Source of the DNA: Eutreptiella sp. 'Long Island Sound 2002'
Taxonomy: Eukaryota; Euglenozoa; Euglenophyceae; Eutreptiales; Eutreptiaceae
Length of the DNA: 64,000 nucleotides
NCBI GenBank assembly: GCA_964036045.1
Contig: OZ038383.1
Span: 95,661,568 to 95,725,567, forward strand
Reading direction: 5' to 3'
The stretch's first letter is position 1, and the number at the start of each line of letters is the position of its first letter. Of this stretch, positions 44,766 through 54,900 are shown one piece after another. The notes beneath the pieces are model-generated. The model was not told the origin of the DNA. It made no database searches and saw only the letters and a list, made by a program, of their open reading frames with translations. The position numbers were made by a program, and so were the translations under genes.

Positions 44766-46328
44766 CTAAGCCTTGTCCCAAAACTCCACGAACTCATCGT
44801 GTCTCCTCTTGGCTTGGCTACTCCTCCAAAAGTCGAGGAGCCCATCATAGATGCCTTGCCCCACACTCACTCTTGCCTCGGTGTCCCCCGTCTCCCATAG
44901 CTCCCGGCTCACTTCAAAGGTGACTTGGATCTTGACCTTCTTCTTGTTTTCCTCTTCAATGGAGTAAGCCCAGAGGTGTTCCTCGGGGTGGGGGTTCTCA
45001 GTCTCTTCCCTCTCCCTCTTCTCCCCCCTCTTCTTCTCGCCACCCAGGGTGGTCGGGTGTTCACTGTCCTTTCCTTCTTGCTTATCTACCGTCCACCCTG
45101 GGGTTCCCCCTTCCCGTTGGTCCCCCTCCCCATTGACGTCACCCATAGCCGGGGAGGGGGTTCCGTTCACATGGGCCGGGGGGGCATGCAAGTTAATGGG
45201 AGCATATTGCTCCAGCCACTCCATGTCATCCACCTCCGTGAGCCACTTCAGCGAGGGCCTCGTGAGGTCATCGAGAAGTGATAGCAGGGAGGTCCACGTC
45301 GGGGGCTCCCAGGGGCTCGCTGAGCTTTCTGCTGCGGGGGTGTGGGGCTCCTCCATTGGGGCAAGTGCAGCGTCATCCCCCCCCTTTGGTGGTGTGACCT
45401 CTGTGGAGGGTGGGTAGGGCTGTGGGGACTCGGATTCCCTCATCTCCCCGATCCGGTTCAGGAGTTCCCCAGCCAACCGGCGTAGCTCAGCCTGGGAGGG
45501 GTATGGTGGTGGGCTAGGGCGGAGTTCCAGCTGCGAGGAGTCCAGCCACTCCTCCTCCACTTTGATGGTAGCCATGGGCTCTGTCTTCACCACCGTCTCC
45601 TCCATTTTGACTGGGGCTGGTGAGGAAGGGCGATAGTCCCTCACGGGTTGTCTTTCACTTTTGATCTCCTCATCATCGGTGGGATCGTAGAGTGGGGATG
45701 CTGGGGGTTCGACGTCCTCCTCCTCTTTCTTCATACTAGGCCCTGAGGGTTCGTAGGCCGGCGCTTCCCACAGCTCGAAGTCGGGCCTGGACTCCAGTTG
45801 GGAGGAGTCCAGCCACTGCTCCTCTGTCTTGATAGCGGCGTCCCCGGGATTGTAGAGAGGGGATCCAGAGGGGGTACTCTCCTCCTTCACTGTAGGGCTG
45901 AGGGGGCACGCAGGGCAGCCCCTGGGGTGTCCAAACCAGCTGACTGGGGGCTTGAGGGAGCTGCGAGGACGTAGGTGGCTAATGATAGGTCCTTTTGGCA
46001 CCGGGGATGGGGAGTGTGCACGCCGCTCCACGCTGGCCAAGTCGGCAAAGCGTGGTGCAGTCACATGACCGCCCTCGGGAGATTCGGGGTGCTGCAGGGG
46101 CTCCAGTAGAGTGATAGGTGCAGCCTCTGTGACCAGGGCTGCCCGGATGGAGGGATCGGCGCGGGCTTGTGCCCAAAACGCCGCAATACGCTGGGGCTTG
46201 CGGGTCACCCCAGTGTGGAGGGCTCGCACGGCCTCGAGCACAGGCTCTTGTGCCACCGCCAACTCAGGGTTGTTGAGGTTCATAGTGAGAGGGGTCACAC
46301 AGATATAGGACATGACGAAATTCAACAC
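44766..46328 (-). CDS. Element B extra ORF (second after pol), acidic, SUMO-motif rich
   Basis: 520 codons downstream of pol, in the position of env or accessory genes. I recognise no known domain and see no hydrophobic segment that would suit an envelope protein. The product is rich in Pro, Glu and Ser and has two diverged copies of a module containing SPLYxPxD, an I/VKxE motif and WLDSSQLExRP. About seven motifs fit the SUMO acceptor consensus PsiKxE (VKEE, IKTE, MKKE, IKSE, VKME, VKTE, IKVE). A basic KKRGEKRER stretch near residue 420 could be a nuclear signal. The intact frame and internal repeats argue that it is a real gene. A nuclear or chromatin role is inference. Confidence 0.6.
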   Translation of the reverse strand: MLNFVMSYICVTPLTMNLNNPELAVAQEPVLEAVRALHTGVTRKPQRIAAFWAQARADPSIRAALVTEAAPITLLEPLQHPESPEGGHVTAPRFADLASVERRAHSPSPVPKGPIISHLRPRSSLKPPVSWFGHPRGCPACPLSPTVKEESTPSGSPLYNPGDAAIKTEEQWLDSSQLESRPDFELWEAPAYEPSGPSMKKEEEDVEPPASPLYDPTDDEEIKSERQPVRDYRPSSPAPVKMEETVVKTEPMATIKVEEEWLDSSQLELRPSPPPYPSQAELRRLAGELLNRIGEMRESESPQPYPPSTEVTPPKGGDDAALAPMEEPHTPAAESSASPWEPPTWTSLLSLLDDLTRPSLKWLTEVDDMEWLEQYAPINLHAPPAHVNGTPSPAMGDVNGEGDQREGGTPGWTVDKQEGKDSEHPTTLGGEKKRGEKREREETENPHPEEHLWAYSIEEENKKKVKIQVTFEVSRELWETGDTEARVSVGQGIYDGLLDFWRSSQAKRRHDEFVEFWDKA

Positions 46329-46376
46329 TGGGCTGTAGGTAGGAGGGCATAGTCATGGGTGCAACGGGTGTGGGGA

Positions 46377-46802
46377 TTAGGCCTCATCCATCTCCATGTC
46401 CGCAACCATCCTCCCCCTGCACGTGTATGGCAGCTTGAAAAAGTTGCAACATTGCCCACATGCGCAGGGTCGCTGGGTGATGTGGTAGTGTTGTATGGCC
46501 ACTGCTAGGCACCTGCAATAGCTGCAGGGTTTGCCTCTCTCATGCCTGGAGGGGGCTTGGCAGATGTCCAGGGCTATCTGCTTCACAGTTGGGAGTTCTG
46601 CATCCCGGGCGCGGAAGTAGACGGCTAGGTTCTCGGCGAGGGTGCTACCCTCGGCGGCCAAGGTGATGGGTGGCATCATTGAGCCCGTGTTGCCACTAGC
46701 TGTGGTGGTCATGGCGCTCATGATGTGGCAAGAGAGGTGGTATCTGTACAAAGGGGCCACACATAGTGGAGTGACACAGCACCTATTGCTCCTCTTCGGC
46801 AA
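46377..46802 (-). CDS. Element B extra ORF (first after pol), Cys-rich
   Basis: 141 codons, overlapping the pol stop by 20 nt at its 5' end; an internal Met at codon 28 or 31 could be the true start. The second half contains a Cys/His cluster (CSYCRC, then HYH, CACGQCC, and a last Cys) that could bind zinc. No family recognised. It lies 48 nt before the next ORF, so the two could be expressed from one downstream or spliced RNA. Confidence 0.5.
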   Translation of the reverse strand: MPKRSNRCCVTPLCVAPLYRYHLSCHIMSAMTTTASGNTGSMMPPITLAAEGSTLAENLAVYFRARDAELPTVKQIALDICQAPSRHERGKPCSYCRCLAVAIQHYHITQRPCACGQCCNFFKLPYTCRGRMVADMEMDEA

Positions 46803-49800
46803 CCCCTCTAGGCTTCGGGTTCTTTGGAGGCGGTAGGTGCTTGGCGACGTCGATCTTCAACCCTTGTTGATTGACATAGTCCCTCCACCTCACATTGTAC
46901 GCAGGCACAAAGCTCTCAACGGGTTCCCAAGTATCCCAATCTTTCGTGAACCCTTGCCAGCGCGTACGGAACTCAAGGCTCCCATATTCTCGTGTCCGGT
47001 GCCCTAGGATCTCTCGCACCGGGTACGATGGAGTCTCCATGGCCTTGGCACGCACGTTTTCGAGGTCACGGGTATACTCTAGCGGGATAGTCCTCCCAAC
47101 TAGAGATACGTATGGGCACAAATGATCCACATGGAAGTCCTTCACTCCTTCTTCACCCAATTGGACGGAGTAGGAGTTTTGGCTCACTTGGCACACCACT
47201 GTGAAAGGTCCCAGCCAATAGGGATGGTCCTTGCCTCCTACAGCCGGTCGTAGCCGCTTCACCCATACTAGCTGCCCTTTGGCATACTCCATGGTGGCTC
47301 CTCTTCGCCGGTTGTACTTGTCCTCTTGTTCCTCATGCACCTTGCGGGCGGCCTCCATAGCTAGCCGCCCCATTTCCTTCCGTTTTTGGAAGAAGGAAGC
47401 GATGTCAGGAGCCTCCTCTACCCCACCTTGGGGTGGTTCCCCCAAAGGGGTCGGATGTCTTCCCGTCATCAATTGATACGGGGAGTACCCTGTAGGACCT
47501 GGGAGGCAGTGGAGTGCATGCAAGCACTCCTTCACGACCTCCAACCATGTCCGTTCCGGATCTAGGGTGGTTGCCACATTGATGGCCTTACGGATAAGTT
47601 TCCCCATGATCTCCACCTTGCCATTCGATTGGTGTCGGCCCGCTTGCGATAGGGCATGGATAGCTCCAGCCCTTTTGCAAAAGGCCTTGAACCATTCAGC
47701 CACAAATTGTGGCCCACGATCAGTCCGGATCTGGGCTGGGATCCCAAATGGGTATATCCAGCTATCCCATAGGACTTCCACAGCCCGTTGACTATCAAAC
47801 CCCACACTAAGAGTGGGTGCCGCAATGGCAAAGTTGGATAACACATCCGTGACCACATAGAGCTGGTCATAGGTCTGTCCATCTCTCTCCACAAGAGGAA
47901 ATTTGAAAACATCAAGAGAGATGTGGTGCCCAGCTCGGTGTGGCATAGGTCCGGGAATGCAACCACCAGGTGGGGCACGGGTAGGTACCTTGTGCATTTG
48001 GCAGTGGGAACACCCCTCCACTGCGGCGTCACTAAGGGGCTCAATGAGGTTGCTCATCATGCGATCCTTGATTGCTTGTCGCAATCTTGCCTTGCCACTG
48101 GACCCCACATGTAGAAGGTCATGGAGATATTGGACCGCCTTACTAGCGAGTGACCTAGGAACTAGGTAGCGCCCCCCTTGCACAAGCTTACCCCCCACTA
48201 TCCTTGTGTCTTCTGGGAAGTTCCCATTTTGACATCTCCACCAGAGCTTCCCAAATTGGGGGCAACGGGGGTATTCTTGGCTCCAATCTCCCGCAAATAT
48301 CCCCTTGCTGAGGCTTGTAACGGGCCCAACCCCCAATTGGTACACACATGTCTTCTCCGCCTCCTTTTCTTTCTCCTTGATCTTTGCCACTTCAAGGGTT
48401 GATCCCTCACTTCCATGAATCCCCACGTCAAATAGAGAGGGGTCTGACGGGTATACCCAGTGGCACCTACCCTTGCCTAGGCTAGAGTTCTCATCCTCCT
48501 CTCCTAGGCGAGACAGGGGGTCTGCCACTGAGTTAGCGCTCCCCTTGAGGTAGTGCAAATGCAAGTCAAACCTGGATAGGAATTCATGCCACCCCGCTTG
48601 TCGCGGGGAGGGTCCCTGGGTACTGCGGATGTTCTCGTGGTTCCATGCCTTCAGGGTGAGGTGGTCCGTCCTCACGTCCACTCTAGCCCGGCCAATGTAG
48701 GATTCCCATTTCTCCAGGGCACTAATGATGGCATAGCATTCCTTCTCCCGGGTGCTCCAATTGATTTGAGACCCAGTCAGCTTGCGGCTGTGGAAGGCAA
48801 TAGGCCTCCGCTTGCCATCTTCTCCCACTTGTTGTAGCACAGCCCCAACCGCGTACTTGCTTGCATCGGTATCCATATGAAAACTCTTAGAATAGTCGAT
48901 AATCTGCAGAGGTACCACGGTGAGGAGCGCTTTCTTTAGTTCTCCAAAACTTTTATCCGCTTCCGGGGTCCATCGGACCCGTATTTGAGAGCTGCGGGTC
49001 TCATCCTTGGATATTCCCTTAAGGCAATCCATGAGTGGGCCTGCAATCTTGGCGTAGTCCTTGACATAGTGGGAATAGAAATTGCATAGTCCCAGGAATC
49101 CTCGTAAGCCTCGGATATTGGTGGGCTTCTCCCACCTTTCCACTGCCATCAACTTCCCTGGGGCTGGCTTGCGGGTCCCGCCCTCCAAGATGTGTCCACA
49201 GAATTGGACACTACGGGTGAAGAAGTCCACCTTGCTTGTCTCAGCGATGATCTTGAATTTGCGTAGTTGCTCTAGGACTCTCCGCACGTCGTTGTAGTGC
49301 TTGGTGAACATCTCCTTGTCACTCCCTCCACGGGATCCCACCAGGATATCGTCAATATAGCAATGTATCCCCTCCAAGTCACCCAGGATCTCATCCATCA
49401 TCCGCTGGAAGAAGGCCCCAGCATTCTTTATGCCCATGGGCATAACCTTCCATTGATACCGCTTCCTTCCCACCCAAAAGGCGGTACAAGGTCGGGACTC
49501 AGGTGCTAGGGGCATCTGATGAAAACCTTGTTTTAGGTCAATGATGGTGAAGATCCGGTTCAGGCCTTGGTCCCGGATCACCTTCTCTATCAATGGTAGT
49601 GGGTGTTCATCTAATACAGTTTGTTCATTCAAATAGCGATAGTCATCCACCAATCTCCACGGGATTTTGGCTTTAGAGCCAGGCTTAGGCACCGGGAAGG
49701 CGTTGTTGGCCCATAAACCCGAATGGCACTCCTCAATGAAGTGCTTCTGGATAAGGTCATCCACCAGAGCCTTCATCACCTCTTCTCGTTCACCGGTCAG

Positions 49801-51402
49801 GTGAAAGGGCTTCTGCCATTTAGGTTTATAGTCTTTGGCCAACTGTATATGCGCCTCTCCATAGGGACCACGGAAGTCTGGGGGTAACCCAACTCCCAGG
49901 GATACGTCTCCTGACAATACGTCCTTGCCATATTCTTCCAATAGCTTGTTCTTGAGCTTAAGTGCTTCCGGGTCTCGGTATTCACCTTCTGCCCCAATGA
50001 CAGACCTCACTTGTGTTCTCTTGGCCTCTTGGTGCTTGATCTCCCAGATGGCCTCCCCAAGCTCATGCGTCTCCTCCATTTCCACGGCACGTAGCATCCG
50101 GATGGTGAGGGTGTCTCTTGTTCTCTTGCCTTGGTCCATGGTCACGTTCAGGGTATCCACTAGGCATAGTACGCTTTTCCAAGCCCGTTGAGGGACTTGC
50201 CTCCCCTCATCGTCCTGATATAGCCTTGTGCCCGTACTTGGGTCCGGAAACTCCCACATATTCAGGGTGATAGCACACAGCTCAGCCCACCAGGGCTTCC
50301 ACTCCCAGGCCGGGGCAACCACTAGGGCTCGCACGGGTTCCTCCTTCATCTTCTTCACAATGCGGCCCATTTGCTCATAGGGCCCGCATATCCAGAGGAC
50401 TCCCCTGCCTGACCAGGGTTCTTTGAAGGCATCTTGTGAAGGTAGGAAACCCAAAGGGGCTTTAGCCAAGCTTAGAGAACGGTCAAAGACATCAAAGTCA
50501 GGCCGTACCCTGGCTGTACGTACAGCCACTTCAAATTGTTCCCGTGTCAGCCCCCAATGCTCATTTTTGCAGCATGGGGCCGCTTTTGTGGCCGACGAAA
50601 TTTGTCGCATGGCCACGTAGGTGGGCAAAATTCCCCTGCCCAGTCTGTCCACCATCTCTAAAGGTCTGATTGCCTTTTTGGGAAGGGGTATCCCCGCTTG
50701 GAAGAAGTCGGATCTTGCTTGTGATCTCCTTGTGGGCCTCGATGGTTCTTGCGCAATGGGCTCATAGTTTTGCGGTTTAGGTTTTGGTGCTCTCCATCGA
50801 GGTGCTATGCCACCCCCAATCTGGGGTGCATCCTTCTCGTTTCCAGCTTCATCCACTTCGTGGGCACTCCCTTCCTCATGGGCTTCTTCCTCCTCCTCAA
50901 AATTCAACCGTTCATCTGCCACCAATGTTGGCACATTCCCAAGCTCAAGGGGGCATACCTTGTGTCCCCGCGGGAGCTTCTTCAAGGTGATGGGGTCACT
51001 GACCAAACTAGCGTCAAAATCCATCAGGTAGTACTCAGGCTGGGGGGCATGGGTGAAGAGCTTCCCCTTTTCCATGCGAGGGGCAAACCCCACCGCCAGG
51101 TTCCACAGTTCGGGATGGCCCAGTACCAGGTCATAGCTGATCTCAGCCTCGTAGGGAATCACCCCAAACTGGATCACCTCCCAACCCCCACCACCACCCT
51201 TCTTCTTGCCCGCCATTACACACATTGCATTTGCTTGGTAGTCACCTCCACTTAGTTTGGTGGCATCATCCGCCATATAGAAGGCCTTGGGTTCAGCACT
51301 CTTGTACCGGAATTTCTCCCTGATCAGCCCTCTTCGGATTAGGGCACTCTGAGATCCGGTATCCACGAGTACTCTTGCGGGTTCCTGCTCCCATCTCCCC
51401 AT
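46783..51402 (-). CDS. pol: Pol polyprotein of element B
   Basis: 1,539 codons, chromovirus order. Protease motif VDTGSQ is near residues 13-18. A methyltransferase-like segment follows (about 50180-50460; WICGPYEQ and ALVVAPAWEWKPWW). Reverse transcriptase has DYRYLNEQ, DLKQGFHQMPL and catalytic YIDD at 49348-49359. RNase H has TDASKYAVGA and TDHLTL. The integrase zinc region has an HH pair and CX2C (GCSHC, near 48010), and the DDE core has LDVFKF, TDRGPQF and NGKVEIMG. The C-terminal chromodomain (about 46905-47028) keeps Tyr, Trp and Phe cage residues. The real N-terminus probably extends upstream: the preceding frame reaches this one only through a -1 shift near 51400, so ATG 51402 may not be a start codon in vivo. 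Confidence 0.95.
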   Translation of the reverse strand: MGRWEQEPARVLVDTGSQSALIRRGLIREKFRYKSAEPKAFYMADDATKLSGGDYQANAMCVMAGKKKGGGGGWEVIQFGVIPYEAEISYDLVLGHPELWNLAVGFAPRMEKGKLFTHAPQPEYYLMDFDASLVSDPITLKKLPRGHKVCPLELGNVPTLVADERLNFEEEEEAHEEGSAHEVDEAGNEKDAPQIGGGIAPRWRAPKPKPQNYEPIAQEPSRPTRRSQARSDFFQAGIPLPKKAIRPLEMVDRLGRGILPTYVAMRQISSATKAAPCCKNEHWGLTREQFEVAVRTARVRPDFDVFDRSLSLAKAPLGFLPSQDAFKEPWSGRGVLWICGPYEQMGRIVKKMKEEPVRALVVAPAWEWKPWWAELCAITLNMWEFPDPSTGTRLYQDDEGRQVPQRAWKSVLCLVDTLNVTMDQGKRTRDTLTIRMLRAVEMEETHELGEAIWEIKHQEAKRTQVRSVIGAEGEYRDPEALKLKNKLLEEYGKDVLSGDVSLGVGLPPDFRGPYGEAHIQLAKDYKPKWQKPFHLTGEREEVMKALVDDLIQKHFIEECHSGLWANNAFPVPKPGSKAKIPWRLVDDYRYLNEQTVLDEHPLPLIEKVIRDQGLNRIFTIIDLKQGFHQMPLAPESRPCTAFWVGRKRYQWKVMPMGIKNAGAFFQRMMDEILGDLEGIHCYIDDILVGSRGGSDKEMFTKHYNDVRRVLEQLRKFKIIAETSKVDFFTRSVQFCGHILEGGTRKPAPGKLMAVERWEKPTNIRGLRGFLGLCNFYSHYVKDYAKIAGPLMDCLKGISKDETRSSQIRVRWTPEADKSFGELKKALLTVVPLQIIDYSKSFHMDTDASKYAVGAVLQQVGEDGKRRPIAFHSRKLTGSQINWSTREKECYAIISALEKWESYIGRARVDVRTDHLTLKAWNHENIRSTQGPSPRQAGWHEFLSRFDLHLHYLKGSANSVADPLSRLGEEDENSSLGKGRCHWVYPSDPSLFDVGIHGSEGSTLEVAKIKEKEKEAEKTCVYQLGVGPVTSLSKGIFAGDWSQEYPRCPQFGKLWWRCQNGNFPEDTRIVGGKLVQGGRYLVPRSLASKAVQYLHDLLHVGSSGKARLRQAIKDRMMSNLIEPLSDAAVEGCSHCQMHKVPTRAPPGGCIPGPMPHRAGHHISLDVFKFPLVERDGQTYDQLYVVTDVLSNFAIAAPTLSVGFDSQRAVEVLWDSWIYPFGIPAQIRTDRGPQFVAEWFKAFCKRAGAIHALSQAGRHQSNGKVEIMGKLIRKAINVATTLDPERTWLEVVKECLHALHCLPGPTGYSPYQLMTGRHPTPLGEPPQGGVEEAPDIASFFQKRKEMGRLAMEAARKVHEEQEDKYNRRRGATMEYAKGQLVWVKRLRPAVGGKDHPYWLGPFTVVCQVSQNSYSVQLGEEGVKDFHVDHLCPYVSLVGRTIPLEYTRDLENVRAKAMETPSYPVREILGHRTREYGSLEFRTRWQGFTKDWDTWEPVESFVPAYNVRWRDYVNQQGLKIDVAKHLPPPKNPKPRGVAEEEQ

Positions 51403-51548
51403 TTTAGTTGCACTTGGACCTCCGTCTGGGCCTCAGGGTCCAAGATTCGATTGGATCTCACTCTTGCGGGCAGGAGTACCCTTGCGGGAGTCTCCTCCCC
51501 ACTTCTTGCCTGCCCGGAGATGCCGACCCCCACATCCCCAGGGCTTTG

Positions 51549-51974
51549 TCAATGCCCCCTCATGGCTCCCCCCTTTCCACATCCTTTTCCCTTTCCCTTT
51601 CCCTTTCCTTTGCCTTGTGGGTTCTGGTGCCTCTCCTTGGCCAACCTCCTGACCAAAGCACACTCTTGGTGCCAATGGTCACAGGGCAATCCCCGATTCT
51701 TGCAGGTGTAGCACTCAAGAGGGGGCCTTCCACGCCCCCCCTTTCCACCCCTCTCCCCAAGGGGACCATTCCTTCCCTTTTCTTGGCCCTTGCCCTCATG
51801 CTCCCCTACTCCCCTGAATCGGGGTGTGCCCTTGCCAAACCCTCCCTTCTGTACTTGTGCGACATGGAGCTTAGGTCTGGGCTTGGATGGCACCCTCACA
51901 CTCACCTTGCGGAGGGGGGGTGGCACGCTAGAGCCCCTTCTTCCCCCCTTTCCCTTAGAGGGGCTCTCACGCTT
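51549..51974 (-). CDS. gag: Zinc-knuckle segment of B Gag, after an in-frame UAA
   Basis: Continues in the same frame as the B gag ORF immediately after its TAA (51975-51977). Very basic (Lys/Gly/Arg), with a zinc knuckle near 51665-51720 spaced CX2CX8HX4C exactly like family A. It ends at TGA 51549-51551; the same frame stays open beyond that to about 51342, overlapping pol. A single nonsense mutation separating the capsid part from the nucleocapsid part is the simplest view; programmed readthrough is the alternative. Confidence 0.6.
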   Translation of the reverse strand, partial: KRESPSKGKGGRRGSSVPPPLRKVSVRVPSKPRPKLHVAQVQKGGFGKGTPRFRGVGEHEGKGQEKGRNGPLGERGGKGGRGRPPLECYTCKNRGLPCDHWHQECALVRRLAKERHQNPQGKGKGKGKGKGCGKGGAMRGH

Positions 51975-54900
51975 TTATGGTCCACAAGAGGGGGCTCGGG
52001 TCACGGAACGAATGTGAATAGGCCTCAGGCGAGTGCCTGAGTCATTGGGGTTCCCACTCCATCGGTGCCCTCGGCTCTCTCGTCCCTCCGGGTAGTCACT
52101 TCTCCGGCATTCCTGAGCAATAAGCTTGCTCACCTCTCGCCAAGGCATCTGAGTTTTCACATGTTGCACTGCCACCTTGTTGCCTAGGATCACCTCATTG
52201 TGTAGGCCTAGGACTCTTTGGTGCCGGCGTTCGGAGGTAGTAGCCACGGTAGCGGCACTACCATCAAAATCCATGACCATAGGATGGGAAATACCATGGT
52301 TTTTCAAAGCGGTCACCAAGGTGGCCTTAGAGACATCCCCCGAGGTCATCTTGTAGATCCGGGCACAGTGATGGTCTTGGGCATACCTTGATTGGGCTCG
52401 GTCCACCCGGTCCTTGATTTTCTGGGTAACCAATCCCAATAGGTGATCCGATACATCCACATCCGCCACATGCTTGCCACAATCTAGTAGAGCCACCTTG
52501 AGCTTCTCAATGAAGCACAACCAATCCGCATGAGAGACTTCCCCGTTGGCCCTTTTATTAGGCACCACCCTTCTCCAATTGGTAAGTAGCTTGCCATCCG
52601 GGGTATGGTCAAAGTTGATCATGAGATAGTCCCACATTTCCTTGAACGTAGGTCTTGTAGGCCCAGGCATCTCCTTGAGAGTTCGGGTCATCTCATCCTG
52701 ACGAGGAGTAGGGTGTAGGCGGAACAAAGCATCACCCAGCTTGTGGACGTACCGGTCCTCCACCTTCTCGGTATACTCCACAAACCGGGGTTTGAAGTAT
52801 GCCCATCCGGACCTAGACAACTGCAAGGGGGCGGGCATCTCCACACTTTGGGCAAGGAGCTTCTCCATAGGATGGTGTTGGAATGCCATGGCTTGAAAGG
52901 CCAGCACCTCAACACTACTCCCGTTGAGTGGGTCTCCCGCATCTTGTATCTTCTTGCGGCGGTAGAGGAGGGCATTGGGCTCTGGAAATTGAAATCTCCT
53001 GCCCGTAAGGCGGTTGATGCTCTTGTCCCATGACTCTTCCTCGTGGTTGGCCCCCCCCTCATCCCCTGGGTCAGGCCCAGGATGTCTCCTCCCTCCCTCA
53101 CTCCGGGAGGAGTCTGAATCTTCACTAGAACTTGACGATGGGTCTTCAGGTGGTCCATCCCCTAAGGCTTGACGCTTCTTCTTGGGTATGAGGGGGCTTG
53201 TAGCCTTTTCTCTTCTCTTGCTCCTCCTCGACTCATCCCCTGAGGAGCTCTCCCCATCTTGACGATGGTCCTGGCCCTCCTTCTTGGTCCCGGGCTCAGT
53301 TTTCACTGCCATACTTGTGGATAGAGTCCTTTGTCCACTGCCACTAGGGCCAGGGGTGGCACCCACCCCTTCTTGCTTGCCCATTGGGGTTTGTATCACA
53401 CTTGGTCGGCAAGGTCCTCTCTCTTGTTTATCCTGAGGGGTTTGGCGCCCGGAAGGTTGGCGGTTAAGGGCCATTAGCACATGCCCTTGCCGCTGGACCA
53501 CACCTGTGAGCATGTGGATTTGCTTTCGTAGGCCCTCTACCTCCAAATTCTCACCCTTTGGGGCCATCCCCTCCTCCATTTCTTGCCGCATCCGGTCTAC
53601 CACCCCTTGTAGCTTCCCCACCCTCTGGGACAAATCTCTGCCTTCGGTACGGGTGGTTTGTATGGCGCCACCCAAGCATGCTTGTTTCAAACCAAATTGT
53701 TGCAACGTCTTTCCTTCATCTCCCACTTGACCACTCAGGATAGCCATTCTCTTGTCTTGCAATGTCACCCGGGACATTAGGTCCTCGGTGGCCTTTTCCA
53801 CTTCGGAGAGTGCGTGGGTCTGGCTCTCCATCAGGTTTTGCATCTCCTCCAAGCGGGATTGGGTAGAATGCAACCATTTTTCCACACCTGGGTTTCCTCC
53901 AGAATCTCCTTCCACATATGTCACAATAGGTCTTGCCACATCCAGGATCTTCTTCATCAGCATCTCTTGGGTAGGCTTCAGGAGGTCTTCCTCCACTCTT
54001 CGCATCATGGTCTGGCATTTTTCATCCATCACTTGTACACAGAGCTGCATGTCTTGTTCTCTCATTCTTGCAGCCCCACTCTCCCACTCTTCTTGTCTTT
54101 GCATTACCCACTCTTGCATTCTTTGCCAATTTTCTTGCAAGGTAACATCCCATTTCTCTTTTTCTCTTTGCATCTCAAGGAGGGCCTTTTCACCACCCTT
54201 GGCTTCCCTTGACTCTTCCAATGCTCCAACTAGGCCCTCCAACCTCACGAGATGTCCTTCCATTTTATGCACTTCTTCCATATGCCTTCCCTCTAGTCGT
54301 AGGCACACCTGATGGCGTTCACCCACTTCTTGCCTCAGGTCTTGACGGAAGTTCAGCACCTGTTGGTATAGATTTTCCATCTCTCTCCATAGGGCTTCCT
54401 TCTCGGTGTCCTCTTCATCCACTTCCATCATGGTGTCCACCTCCGTCACAAGGGCGTCCCCCTGGAGGCCAGTAGATTGTAGGGGCCATGGTTGACCCTC
54501 TCCTTGATGGAATTGGTAGTGAGGGGCCGGTAGAGCACCCACTTCTTGTCCAAGACTTTCCTCCTCGTCACGCGTATGCTCCTGAGATGATAGGCAAGAG
54601 GGCATAGGGCTAGGTAGAAGTTGATTTTCCATGGGTAATGCTTGCTCTGTATGGATAGTCTCACTAGATTGCACCCAATCAGGCTCATGAGTGTCCATCC
54701 CACTAGGAAGGAAGCTCCCCTCAGGACTCTCTTCCTCCCCACAGGCTTGGGGTAAAAGTGAGTCTTCGGTGATTGCCATGGGATCTAGGAGACTGTAAGG
54801 AGGTGGGGGTGCCTCCTCTTCGCAGCTCAGGGCTTGTGGTTCCATGGGAACTAGAGCTTGTTCGGCCTCAGTGGGGTTGCAAATAAGGGTGCCTGCTTCC

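Noticed and set aside
44766-46328. Envelope-like gene in element B
   Set aside because: No signal peptide, transmembrane segment or furin-like site is visible; the product is acidic and Pro-rich.
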